Assembly (NCBI GenBank): GCA_963839955.1
Contig: CAWIXB010000001.1
Coordinates: 3,224,001-3,288,000 of the forward strand
From: CAWIXB01 sp963839955
GTDB lineage: Bacteria > Actinomycetota > Actinomycetes > JACCUZ01
Direction: 5' to 3'
DNA length: 64,000 nucleotides
This document shows, piece after piece, positions 50,247 through 58,449 of the stretch; position 1 is the stretch's first letter, and each line of letters begins with the position of its first letter. The notes beneath the pieces were generated by a model, which was given only the letters and a program-made list of their open reading frames with translations, did no database searches and was not told the DNA's origin. The position numbers were made by a program, and so were the translations under genes.

Positions 50247-52106
50247 GTGGCCAAGGACGTGAAACAGCTGGACCGGGTGATCATCCGGTTCGCCGGCGAC
50301 TCCGGTGACGGTATGCAATTGACCGGGGACCGGTTCACCACGGAGACCGCCTCGTTCGGCAACGACCTCTCGACGCTGCCGGACTTCCCCGCGGAGATCA
50401 GGGCGCCGGCCGGCACGCTCCCGGGGGTCTCCGCCTTCCAGCTGCACTTCGCCGACCACGACATCATGACTCCGGGTGACCGCCCCGACGTGCTGGTCGC
50501 GATGAACCCGGCCGCGCTCAAGGCCAACGTCCGCGATCTCCACCCCGGCGCGGACATCATCGTGAACACCGACGAGTTCACCAAGCGCAACCTCACCAAG
50601 GTCGGCTACGACGCCAACCCCCTCGACGACGACTCGCTGAACGCCTTCAACGTCCACCCGGTGGGCCTCACGTCGATGACGGTCGAGGCGCTCAAGTCCT
50701 ACGACATCACCAAGAAGGAGGCCGAGCGGGCGAAGAACATGTTCGCCCTGGGCCTGCTCTCGTGGCTCTACCACCGGCCCACCGAGGGGACGCTCGCCTT
50801 CCTGAAGGCCAAGTTCGCCAAGACCGACCAGATCATGCAGGCCAACGTCGCAGCGTTCAACGCGGGCTGGAACTTCGGCGAGACGACCGAGGACTTCTCG
50901 GTGTCCTACGAGGTCAAGCCGGCCAGCCTCCCCGCCGGCCTCTACCGCAACATCTCCGGCAACCTTGCGCTGTCCTACGGGCTGGTGGCCGCGTCACAGC
51001 TCACCGGGCTCCCCCTGTTCCTGGGGTCCTACCCGATCACCCCGGCCTCCGACATCCTCCACGAGCTGTCCAAGCACAAGCGGTTCGGCGTGCGGACGTT
51101 CCAGGCCGAGGACGAGATCGCCGCCGTCGGCGCAGCACTGGGCGCGGCGTACGGCGGTGCGCTGGCCGTCACGTCGACCTCCGGACCCGGTCTCGCGCTC
51201 AAGGCCGAGACGATCGGGCTGGGCGTGTCGCTCGAGCTACCCCTCATCGTCGTCGACGTCCAGCGATCCGGGCCTTCGACCGGCATGCCGACCAAGACCG
51301 AGCAGGCCGACCTGCTCCAGGCGATGTTCGGGCGCAACGGCGAGGCGCCGGTGCCGATCGTGGCGCCGCGCTCGCCGTCGGACTGCTTCGCCACGGCGAT
51401 CGAGGCAGCCCGGATCGCGACGACGTACCGGGTGCCGGTGATCATCCTCTCCGACGGCTACCTCGCCAACGGCTCGGAGCCGTGGGAGGTCCCGAAGGTC
51501 GACGACCTGCCCGACCTGAGTGTGACGTTCGCGACCGAGCACAACCACACGCTCGAGGACGGCAGCACGGCTTACTGGCCCTACAAGCGCGACCCCGAGA
51601 CACTGGCGCGGCCGTGGGCCATCCCGGGGACGGCCGGTCTCGAGCACCGCATCGGTGGCATCGAGAAGGCCGACGGCACGGGCAACATCTCCTACGACCC
51701 GGCCAACCACGACTTCATGGTGCGCACCCGTCAGGCCAAGGTCGACGGCATCGCGGCGACCATCGGGCCGACCGACGTCGACGACCCCGACGGGCGGGCG
51801 CGCGTCCTGGTGATCGGCTGGGGATCGACGTATGGGCCGATCGGCGCCGCCTGCCGGCAGCTGCGCAGGGACGGCGTCGACATCGCCCAGGCGCACCTGC
51901 GCCACCTCAACCCCTTCCCGTCCGATCTCGGCGACGTCCTCCGCCGCTACGACAAGGTGCTGGTGCCGGAGATGAACCTCGGCCAGCTCGCCCTGTTGCT
52001 GCGCGGCAAGTTCCTCGTCGACGCGATCAGCTACAACCAGGTGCGCGGCATGCCGTTCAAGGCAGAAGAGCTCGCATCCGTCATCGAGGAGGTCATTTCG
52101 CAGTGA
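50247..52106 (+). CDS. korA: 2-oxoacid:ferredoxin oxidoreductase, fused gamma-alpha subunit (KorA-like)
   Basis: A 619-residue protein. Residues 1-200 form the gamma domain (IRFAGDSGDGMQLTGDRF). From about 250 comes the alpha/pyrimidine domain with GSYPITPASDILHELSKH, and a C-terminal domain with VLVIGWGSTYGP and LVPEMNLGQLALLLRGKF. With KorB it oxidatively decarboxylates 2-oxoglutarate (or a similar 2-oxoacid) to the acyl-CoA, reducing ferredoxin. The arrangement matches the oxygen-tolerant actinobacterial KOR, also found in Mycobacterium. Divergent from nuoA and overlapping korB by GTGA. Substrate choice is inferred. Confidence 0.9.
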   Translation: MAKDVKQLDRVIIRFAGDSGDGMQLTGDRFTTETASFGNDLSTLPDFPAEIRAPAGTLPGVSAFQLHFADHDIMTPGDRPDVLVAMNPAALKANVRDLHPGADIIVNTDEFTKRNLTKVGYDANPLDDDSLNAFNVHPVGLTSMTVEALKSYDITKKEAERAKNMFALGLLSWLYHRPTEGTLAFLKAKFAKTDQIMQANVAAFNAGWNFGETTEDFSVSYEVKPASLPAGLYRNISGNLALSYGLVAASQLTGLPLFLGSYPITPASDILHELSKHKRFGVRTFQAEDEIAAVGAALGAAYGGALAVTSTSGPGLALKAETIGLGVSLELPLIVVDVQRSGPSTGMPTKTEQADLLQAMFGRNGEAPVPIVAPRSPSDCFATAIEAARIATTYRVPVIILSDGYLANGSEPWEVPKVDDLPDLSVTFATEHNHTLEDGSTAYWPYKRDPETLARPWAIPGTAGLEHRIGGIEKADGTGNISYDPANHDFMVRTRQAKVDGIAATIGPTDVDDPDGRARVLVIGWGSTYGPIGAACRQLRRDGVDIAQAHLRHLNPFPSDLGDVLRRYDKVLVPEMNLGQLALLLRGKFLVDAISYNQVRGMPFKAEELASVIEEVISQ

Positions 52107-53155
52107 GCGCGGACCGTTACCCGTCACTCGACCTTGTCCCGAAGAGCGACGGGAAGCAGACGGCCAAGGACTTCAAGACCGACCAGGAGGTTCGTTGGTG
52201 CCCCGGCTGTGGTGACTACGCGATCCTCGCGGCCGTGCAGTCGTTCATGCCCGACCTGGGGCTGGCGCGCGAGAATATCGTGTTCGTCTCGGGCATCGGG
52301 TGCTCGTCGCGCTTCCCCTACTACATGGACACGTTCGGGATGCACTCGATCCACGGCCGCGCGCCGGCCATCGCGAGTGGGCTGGCCGCGTCGCGGCCCG
52401 ACCTGTCGGTGTGGGTCGTCACCGGTGACGGCGACGCTCTCTCCATCGGCGGCAACCACCTGATCCACGCGCTCCGGCGCAACGTCAACCTCAAGATCCT
52501 GTTGTTCAACAACCGGATCTACGGGCTGACGAAAGGTCAGTACTCTCCGACGTCCGAGCTCGGGAAGATCACCAAGTCGACGCCCATGGGCTCGCTCGAC
52601 TCGCCGTTCAACCCGGTGTCGCTGGCGCTCGGTGCTGAGGCGTCCTTCGTGGCCCGCTCGATCGACTCCGACCGCAAGCACCTGATATCGGTGCTTCAGG
52701 CGGCCGCCGCCCACCGCGGCACGGCGCTCGTGGAGATCTACCAGAACTGCAACATCTTCAACGACCACGCGTTCGAGCCGCTCAAGGACCCGGACACGCG
52801 CGACGACTTCACCATCCGCCTCGAGCACGGTGAGCAGATCCGGTGGGGCGGCGACAGGCAGTACGGCGTGTGCCGGGCGAACGACGCGTCGCTGAAGGTG
52901 GTCGACGTCGCCGATGTCGACGAGTCGTCGCTGCTGGTACACGACGTCCACGACCCGAACCCGTCGCACGCCTTCGACCTGTCGCGGCTGGCCGACCTCT
53001 CGCTGGCCCGCACCCCGATCGGGGTCTTCCGGTCCGTCGACCGCCCGGTCTACGACGACCTGATGCGCGGGCAGCTCGAGCAGGCGCGCGAGTCCCAGGG
53101 CGAGGGCGACCTCGCCACCCTGCTCGCCGGCTCCGACGCCTGGACCGTCAACTAG
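52103..53155 (+). CDS. korB: 2-oxoacid:ferredoxin oxidoreductase, beta subunit (KorB-like)
   Basis: A 350-residue thiamine diphosphate subunit. The cluster motif CPGCGDY holds Cys33 and Cys36, Cys67 is in GIGCSSRFPYY and a fourth Cys is in YQNCNIFND. These are the likely 4Fe-4S ligands. The TPP/Mg motif is VVTGDGDALSIGGNH (about 106-119) with FNNRIYGLTKGQYSPTS. The C-terminus (about 290-350) is Asp/Leu-rich. The GTG start is coupled to the korA stop. No ferredoxin gene lies next to it. Confidence 0.92.
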   Translation: MSADRYPSLDLVPKSDGKQTAKDFKTDQEVRWCPGCGDYAILAAVQSFMPDLGLARENIVFVSGIGCSSRFPYYMDTFGMHSIHGRAPAIASGLAASRPDLSVWVVTGDGDALSIGGNHLIHALRRNVNLKILLFNNRIYGLTKGQYSPTSELGKITKSTPMGSLDSPFNPVSLALGAEASFVARSIDSDRKHLISVLQAAAAHRGTALVEIYQNCNIFNDHAFEPLKDPDTRDDFTIRLEHGEQIRWGGDRQYGVCRANDASLKVVDVADVDESSLLVHDVHDPNPSHAFDLSRLADLSLARTPIGVFRSVDRPVYDDLMRGQLEQARESQGEGDLATLLAGSDAWTVN

Positions 53156-53194
53156 CCCCTCAGTGCCTCCGCCGCCTGACCAGCCGCGGCGGAT

Positions 53195-53278
53195 TCGACC
53201 ACGTTAGGTAGGCCAGGCAGTGCCTCAACAGGTGGGCAGGCCTGTTGAGGCATGCTCCCACCTACCTAACGTGGTCGA
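53195..53278. repeat. 84-bp nested palindrome between korB and rarD
   Basis: An outer 18-bp perfect stem, TCGACCACGTTAGGTAGG (53195-53212) with its complement (53261-53278), encloses two unpaired 8-base sides. Inside is a 12-bp perfect stem, TGCCTCAACAGG (53221-53232) with 53241-53252, and an 8-base loop. The element is symmetric about 53236. There is no T tract. It could be a terminator for korAB, a protein-binding cruciform or a small mobile palindromic element. Confidence 0.85.
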
Positions 53279-53319
53279 TTCGGGAGGCGGCGCCGGATCG
53301 TGAGACAGCAGCAAAGCGG

Positions 53320-53349
53320 TTGGACACTGCTGACAGGCGCGCGTTAGCG
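53320..53349 (+). promoter_or_regulatory. Possible rarD promoter, leaderless
   Basis: TTGGAC (53320-53325), an 18-base spacer and TTAGCG (53344-53349) end eight bases before the GTG at 53358. This would give an almost leaderless transcript. The gene has only weak ribosome-binding complementarity. Confidence 0.35.
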
Positions 53350-53357
53350 TCGAGGAC

Positions 53358-54284
53358 GTGGAGGACGTCCGACGCGGCACGGCGTACGGCGCCGCGGCGT
53401 ACCTGCTCTGGGGACTCTTCCCGCTCTACTGGCCGCTGCTCGAGCCGGCCGGCGCCGTCGAGATCCTCGCCCACCGCATCGTCTGGTCCCTGGTGGTCGT
53501 CCTGGGGATCCTGGCCGTACAGCGCAACTGGTCGTGGTTGCAGCCGTTGCTGCGCGACCGGCGCGCGGCGTGGTCCCTGCTGCTCGCCAGCGTGCTCATC
53601 GCGGGCAACTGGTGCCTCTACATCTACGGCGTCAACAACGACCACGTCGTCGAGACCTCGCTGGGCTACTTCATCAACCCCGTCGTCACGGTGCTGATCG
53701 GCGTCCTCGTGCTGTCCGAACGGCTGCGCACGACCCAGTGGGTCGCCGTCGGGCTCGGCGCTGTCGCGGTGGTCGTGCTGGCCATCGACTACGGCCGCCC
53801 ACCGTGGATCTCACTCGGGCTGGCCTTCTCCTTCGCCATCTACGGCCTGCTGAAGAAGCAGGTCGGCGCCACCGTGGGGGCAGTGCAGTCGCTCACCGTC
53901 GAGACGACGCTGCTGTTCCTGCCCGCGCTCGCCTGGTTGCTGCTGCTCGAGGCCGACGGGTCAGGGCAGTTCGGCCACGGCGGCGTCGGCTCGAGCCTGA
54001 TGCTCGCGAGTGCCGGCGTCGCCACGGCGATCCCGCTGCTGTTCTTCGCGTCGGCTGCCCGGCGGGTGCCGCTGACCGTGCTCGGTCTGCTGCAGTACCT
54101 CGCCCCGGTCCTGCAGTTCCTGACCGGCGTACTGCTCTACAACGAGCCGATGCCCGCGTCGCGACTGGCCGGGTTCGCGCTGGTGTGGGCAGCGCTGGTG
54201 ATCCTCACCGTCGACAGCCTGCGCCACCGCCGGCAGGTACGCCGGCGAGCGGCCGTCGACGCCGAGGCGCGCGCCTTCGTCTGA
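53358..54284 (+). CDS. rarD: RarD/EamA family transporter
   Basis: A 308-residue protein with ten hydrophobic helices in two EamA repeats. It has the RarD-type start GTAYGAAAYLLWGLFPLYW, AHRIVWSLVVVLGILAV, GNWCLYIYGVNNDHVVETSLG and GYFINPVVTVLIGVL. RarD proteins are drug/metabolite-superfamily carriers first linked to chloramphenicol sensitivity in E. coli; the substrate here is unknown. It stands alone on the plus strand after the palindrome and converges with the polyprenyl synthase gene. Confidence 0.88.
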   Translation: MEDVRRGTAYGAAAYLLWGLFPLYWPLLEPAGAVEILAHRIVWSLVVVLGILAVQRNWSWLQPLLRDRRAAWSLLLASVLIAGNWCLYIYGVNNDHVVETSLGYFINPVVTVLIGVLVLSERLRTTQWVAVGLGAVAVVVLAIDYGRPPWISLGLAFSFAIYGLLKKQVGATVGAVQSLTVETTLLFLPALAWLLLLEADGSGQFGHGGVGSSLMLASAGVATAIPLLFFASAARRVPLTVLGLLQYLAPVLQFLTGVLLYNEPMPASRLAGFALVWAALVILTVDSLRHRRQVRRRAAVDAEARAFV

Positions 54285-54291
54285 CGTCCAG

Positions 54292-55296
54292 CTAGGCGGT
54301 GCGGGTGACGACGACGTCGCAGAGGGCCTCGAGGGCGGCGCGGGCGGGGCCGGCGGGCAGCGGGCCGAGCACTGCACGGGCGTCGTCGGCCCAGCCGCGC
54401 AGGTCGGCCCGGGCGGCGTCCATGGCCGAGTGGGAGCGGAGCAGGGACAGCGCCTCGGCGTGGCGCTGGTCGTCGTCGAGGTCGGAGTCGAGCAGGTCGA
54501 GCAGCCGGGCCTCCCGGGCGACGGCGCGGTTGGCGGAGCGACGGACCTGCAGGACCGGCAGCGTCGGCACGCCCTCGCGCAGGTCGGTGCCCGCGGTCTT
54601 GCCCGACTGCGTCGCGTCGGAGAGCACGTCGAGCAGGTCGTCGGAGAGCTGGAACGCGACGCCGATGCGCTCGCCGAAACGCGTCATCACGTCGACCGTC
54701 GTCGCGTCGGCACCGGAGAGCATCGCACCGAAGCGCCCGGACGTCGCGATCAGCGAGCCGGTCTTGTCGGCCACCACCGAGAGGTAGTGCTCGACCGGGT
54801 CCTCGCCGTCGGCCGGGCCCACCGTCTCGCGGATCTGGCCGGTGACCAGGCGCTCGAAGGTGCGGGCCTGCAGCCGCACGCATTCCGGGCCGAGGTCGGC
54901 GAGGATGTCGGACGCGCGCGCGAAGAGGAAGTCGCCGGTGAGGATCGCCACGTTGTTGTCCCACCGGGCGTTGGCGCTCGCCGCGCCCCGGCGCAGCTCC
55001 GCCTCGTCCATCACGTCGTCGTGGTAGAGAGTCGCGAGGTGGGTCAGCTCGACCACCACGGCCGAGGGCACGATGCCCGGCGCGTGCGGGTCGCCGAACT
55101 GCGACGCGAGCAGGACCAGCAGCGGCCGGAAGCGCTTGCCGCCCGCCTCGACCAGGTGTCCGGACGCCTCGCTGACGAAGGGGAAGTCGCTCTTCACCGA
55201 GTCGCGCAGCAGCTGCTCGACCGCGGCCAGGCCCGTCGTGAGGTCGGCGTCCAGCCCGGCGTCGGACGTGGAGAGGCCGAACGGACCGGTGGGCAC
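54292..55296 (-). CDS. Polyprenyl diphosphate synthase
   Basis: A 334-residue trans-prenyltransferase with EAGGKRFRPLLVLL, first aspartate motif YHDDVMDEAELRRG (DDVMD at 93-97) and second motif FQLSDDLLDVLSD (DDLLD at 219-223). Such enzymes add isopentenyl units to make long polyprenyl diphosphates. Its place 38 bases after nuoN fits a menaquinone side-chain role (GrcC/HepT-like), feeding the quinone used by complex I. GTG at 55296 has GGGAGGA six bases upstream. The long in-frame extension upstream to 56376 runs through nuoN and is false. Confidence 0.93.
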   Translation of the reverse strand: MPTGPFGLSTSDAGLDADLTTGLAAVEQLLRDSVKSDFPFVSEASGHLVEAGGKRFRPLLVLLASQFGDPHAPGIVPSAVVVELTHLATLYHDDVMDEAELRRGAASANARWDNNVAILTGDFLFARASDILADLGPECVRLQARTFERLVTGQIRETVGPADGEDPVEHYLSVVADKTGSLIATSGRFGAMLSGADATTVDVMTRFGERIGVAFQLSDDLLDVLSDATQSGKTAGTDLREGVPTLPVLQVRRSANRAVAREARLLDLLDSDLDDDQRHAEALSLLRSHSAMDAARADLRGWADDARAVLGPLPAGPARAALEALCDVVVTRTA

Positions 55297-55334
55297 GTCG
55301 GGTCCTCCCTTCCTCGGGCCGGGTGCGTTGCTGG

Positions 55335-56918
55335 TCAGCGTACGAACTGCGACGAGCGGGCAGCGAGGTCGAGAACCTCGGTCGGCCACACGCCGAGCAC
55401 CACGGTAACCACCACGGCGAGCGCGATGGCCAGGGTGGTGAGCACGCTGGGTACGGCGACGGTGGGCCCTTCGGGAGCCGGAGCGGAGAAGAACATCAGC
55501 ACGATGACGCGGAAGTAGAAGAACGCCGCGACCGCGCTCATGACCACGCCCACCACCACCAGGGGCGCGGCACCCCCTTCGACCGCCGCGGCGAAGACGG
55601 CGAACTTGCCGGTGAACCCGCTGGTCAGGGGGATGCCCGCGAGGGCGGCCAGGAACAGCGTGAAGACGAGCGCGACGATGGGCGAGCGCCGGGCCAGGCC
55701 GGCCCACTGCGAGAGGTGCGTCGCCTCGCCTGCCGAGTCGCGGACCAGCGTGACGACCGCGAAGGCCCCGATCGTCGTGAAGCCGTAGGCGAGCAGGTAG
55801 AAGAGCACGCTCGAGACGCCGAGGACCTCGCCGTCGGCCATCACGGTGTCCGTGGCGACGAGACCGGTGAGCAGGAAGCCGGCGTGTGCGATCGAGCTGT
55901 AGGCCAGCATCCGCTTGACGTCGGTCTGGGTGATCGCGACCAGCGAGCCGACCACCATGGTGAGGATCGCGACGGTCCACATCATCGGCTGCCAGTCCCA
56001 GACCAGCCCGCCGACGCCGACGTAGAGGACGCGCAGCAGCGCACCGAACGCCGCGACCTTGGTGCACGCCGCCATGAAGCCGGTGATCGGGGTGGGCGCG
56101 CCCTGGTAGACGTCGGGCGTCCACGAGTGGAAGGGCACCGCGCTGATCTTGAAGAGCAGCCCGACGGCGAGCAGCGCGGTCCCCACCAGCAACAGCGCGT
56201 CGTTGCCGGAGTTGTTGGTCACTGCCGCGGCGATGCCGGAGAGCTGCACGGTGCCGGCGTAGCCGTAGAGCAGGGCCACGCCGTACAGGAAGAACGCGGA
56301 CGAGAACGCGCCGAGCAGGAAGTACTTGAGCGAGGCCTCCTGGCTCAGCAGCCGGCGGCGTCGCGCGAGGCCGCACAGCACGTAGAGCGGCAGCGACAGG
56401 ACCTCGAGCGCCACGAACATCGTGAGCAGGTCGTTCGACGCGGGGAAGAGCAGCATGCCGCCGACCGCGAACATCAGCAGCGGGAAGACCTCGGTCTGCG
56501 TCACGCCGGTGACGGTCAGCAGGCGCTCGTGCTCGGAGCCCGGCGTCGAGGACCCGGCCGAGGTGAAGACTCCCCCGGTCTCGAGAGACCGCTCGGCGGA
56601 CACGAGCACGCCCGGGATGGCCAGCAGCAGGATGGTGCCCTGGATGAACAGCGCGGGCCCGTCGATCACGACGGCTCCCTCGGCCAGGAGCTTGGTGTCG
56701 CCCGCCAGCGCCACCACGGCCGCGAATGCGGCGACCAGGCCGGAGATCGCCAGGATCAGCTGGACCTCGAAGCGCAGCCGGCGGCCCATGGCCGCCTCGA
56801 CGACGACACCGAGGACGGCGACACCGAGGACGATGAGCATCGGCGAGAGCTGGCGGTACTCGACGTCAGGCGAGTTGAACGTGGCCGCCAGCACGGGCAG
56901 GGTCGACAGGGCGCTCAC
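55335..56918 (-). CDS. nuoN: NADH dehydrogenase subunit N, cluster 2
   Basis: A 527-residue antiporter-like subunit with ALEVLSLPLYVLCGLARR (key Glu), LLFKISAVPFHSWTPDVYQG with PTPITGFMAACTKVAAFGAL, and ITQTDVKRMLAYSSIAHAGF. Last nuo gene of the second cluster, with an ATGA-type overlap on nuoM. Compared with the cluster 1 copy it is longer at the N-terminus and clearly a distant paralogue. Confidence 0.96.
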   Translation of the reverse strand: MSALSTLPVLAATFNSPDVEYRQLSPMLIVLGVAVLGVVVEAAMGRRLRFEVQLILAISGLVAAFAAVVALAGDTKLLAEGAVVIDGPALFIQGTILLLAIPGVLVSAERSLETGGVFTSAGSSTPGSEHERLLTVTGVTQTEVFPLLMFAVGGMLLFPASNDLLTMFVALEVLSLPLYVLCGLARRRRLLSQEASLKYFLLGAFSSAFFLYGVALLYGYAGTVQLSGIAAAVTNNSGNDALLLVGTALLAVGLLFKISAVPFHSWTPDVYQGAPTPITGFMAACTKVAAFGALLRVLYVGVGGLVWDWQPMMWTVAILTMVVGSLVAITQTDVKRMLAYSSIAHAGFLLTGLVATDTVMADGEVLGVSSVLFYLLAYGFTTIGAFAVVTLVRDSAGEATHLSQWAGLARRSPIVALVFTLFLAALAGIPLTSGFTGKFAVFAAAVEGGAAPLVVVGVVMSAVAAFFYFRVIVLMFFSAPAPEGPTVAVPSVLTTLAIALAVVVTVVLGVWPTEVLDLAARSSQFVR

Positions 56919-58447
56919 TCGTTCGTCCCTTCCGCGGCCGGCAGCACCGGCTCGGGGTCCTGCTCACCGACCTGCTGCATGGTGCGCTCGACCGCGGGGT
57001 TGATGACGTCGAGCACCGGCTTGGGGTAGACGCCCAGCGCGATGATGACGGCGATCAGGGGTGCGACGACCCAGGCCTCGCGAGTGTTGAGGTCGCGCAT
57101 CCGCGACGTGGACTCGGTGGGCTCGCCGGTCATGGTCCGCTGGTACATGAGCAGGATGTAGATCGAGGCGAGGATGATGCCGATCGTGGCCAGCACGGCC
57201 GCCGCCTGGTAGCGCGAGAACGTGCCGACGAGCACGAGGAACTCGCTGATGAAGCTCGAGAGTCCGGGCAGCGCGAGGCTGGACAATCCGGCTACCAGGA
57301 AGGTCCCGGCCAGCATCGGCGCCACGCGCTGCACTCCGCCGTAGTCGGCGATGAGGCGCGACCCGCGGCGGCTGATCAGGAAGCCCGCGATGAGGAAGAG
57401 CGCGGCGGTGGAGAAGCCGTGGTTGACCATGTAGAGCGTCGCGCCCGCCTGGCTCTGGCTCGTGATCGCGAAGATGCCGAGGGCGATGAAGCCGAAGTGC
57501 GAGATCGACGTGTAGGCGATGAGCCGCTTGATGTCGGTCTGGCCGATCGCGAGCAACGCGCCGTAGAGGATGCTGATGACGCACAGCGCGATGATCACCG
57601 GCGTGGCCCACTCGGTCGCGTTCGGGAAGAGCGGCAGGCAGAACCGGATCATGCCGAAGGTGCCGACCTTGTCGAGCACGCCGACGAGCAGCACCGCACC
57701 GCCTGGCGGTGTCTCGGCAGCCGCGTCGGGCAGCCAGGTGTGCACCGGCCACAACGGTGCCTTGATGGCGAACGCCACGAAGAAGCCGAGGAACAGCAGC
57801 CGCTCGGTCCCCGCGCCCGTCTCGAGACCGAGCAGGTTGTGGAACAGGAACGCCTCAGGTCCACCGTCGGAGACGATGAACAGCCCGACGACCGCCGCGA
57901 GCATCAGCAGGCCACCGAAGAGGCTGTAGAGCAGGAACTTCACCGCGGCGTACTGGCGTTGCGCCCCGCCGTACGAGCCGATGATGAAGTACATCGGCAC
58001 GAGCATGGCCTCGAACAGGACGTAGAAGAGGAACACGTCGGTCGCCGCGAAGACGCCGATCATGAACGTCTCGAGGAGCAGGAGCAGCGCGAAGTACGTG
58101 TTGACGCTGCGCCGCCCGCTCTCCGCGTCGTGCCACGACGCGAGGATGCAGACCGGGGTCAGTACGGCGGTCAGCGCCACGAGCACCAGGGCGATGCCGT
58201 CGACACCCATGGCGTAGCTCACGCCGAACTGCGGGATCCAGGAGTACTGCTCCTCGAACTGGAAGAGGGCCTCGGAGTCGACGTCGAACTGCAGGCCCAT
58301 CACGACCGTGCCCACGAGCACGACGAGGGAAACGGCCAGCGCGAGCTGCTTGGCCAGCAGCTCGCGAGTCGTGGGCACGGCCGCCACCGCCATCGACCCC
58401 AGCAGCGGGAGCGCGGCGAGCGTGGTCAACCACGGGAACTGGTCCAC
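56915..58447 (-). CDS. nuoM: NADH dehydrogenase subunit M, cluster 2
   Basis: About 510 residues from the GTG at 58447, three bases after the nuoL stop. It has VLFEAMLVPMYFIIGSYGG (key Glu), AFAIKAPLWPVHTWLPDAAA and GQTDIKRLIAYTSISHFGF. The C-terminus is acidic (GEQDPEPVLPAAEG). A longer in-frame ORF to 58768 overlaps nuoL and is rejected. Middle proton channel of complex I. Confidence 0.95.
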   Translation of the reverse strand: MDQFPWLTTLAALPLLGSMAVAAVPTTRELLAKQLALAVSLVVLVGTVVMGLQFDVDSEALFQFEEQYSWIPQFGVSYAMGVDGIALVLVALTAVLTPVCILASWHDAESGRRSVNTYFALLLLLETFMIGVFAATDVFLFYVLFEAMLVPMYFIIGSYGGAQRQYAAVKFLLYSLFGGLLMLAAVVGLFIVSDGGPEAFLFHNLLGLETGAGTERLLFLGFFVAFAIKAPLWPVHTWLPDAAAETPPGGAVLLVGVLDKVGTFGMIRFCLPLFPNATEWATPVIIALCVISILYGALLAIGQTDIKRLIAYTSISHFGFIALGIFAITSQSQAGATLYMVNHGFSTAALFLIAGFLISRRGSRLIADYGGVQRVAPMLAGTFLVAGLSSLALPGLSSFISEFLVLVGTFSRYQAAAVLATIGIILASIYILLMYQRTMTGEPTESTSRMRDLNTREAWVVAPLIAVIIALGVYPKPVLDVINPAVERTMQQVGEQDPEPVLPAAEGTNE

Positions 58448-58449
58448 GG

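Noticed and set aside
50762..52102. N-terminal extension of korB to a 797-codon frame
   Set aside because: The extension lies wholly inside korA in another frame. The GTG at 52103 overlaps the korA stop and begins the homologous KorB sequence.
55297..56376. N-terminal extension of the polyprenyl synthase to 694 codons
   Set aside because: It runs through nuoN out of frame. The GTG at 55296 has a good ribosome-binding site and gives the normal length.
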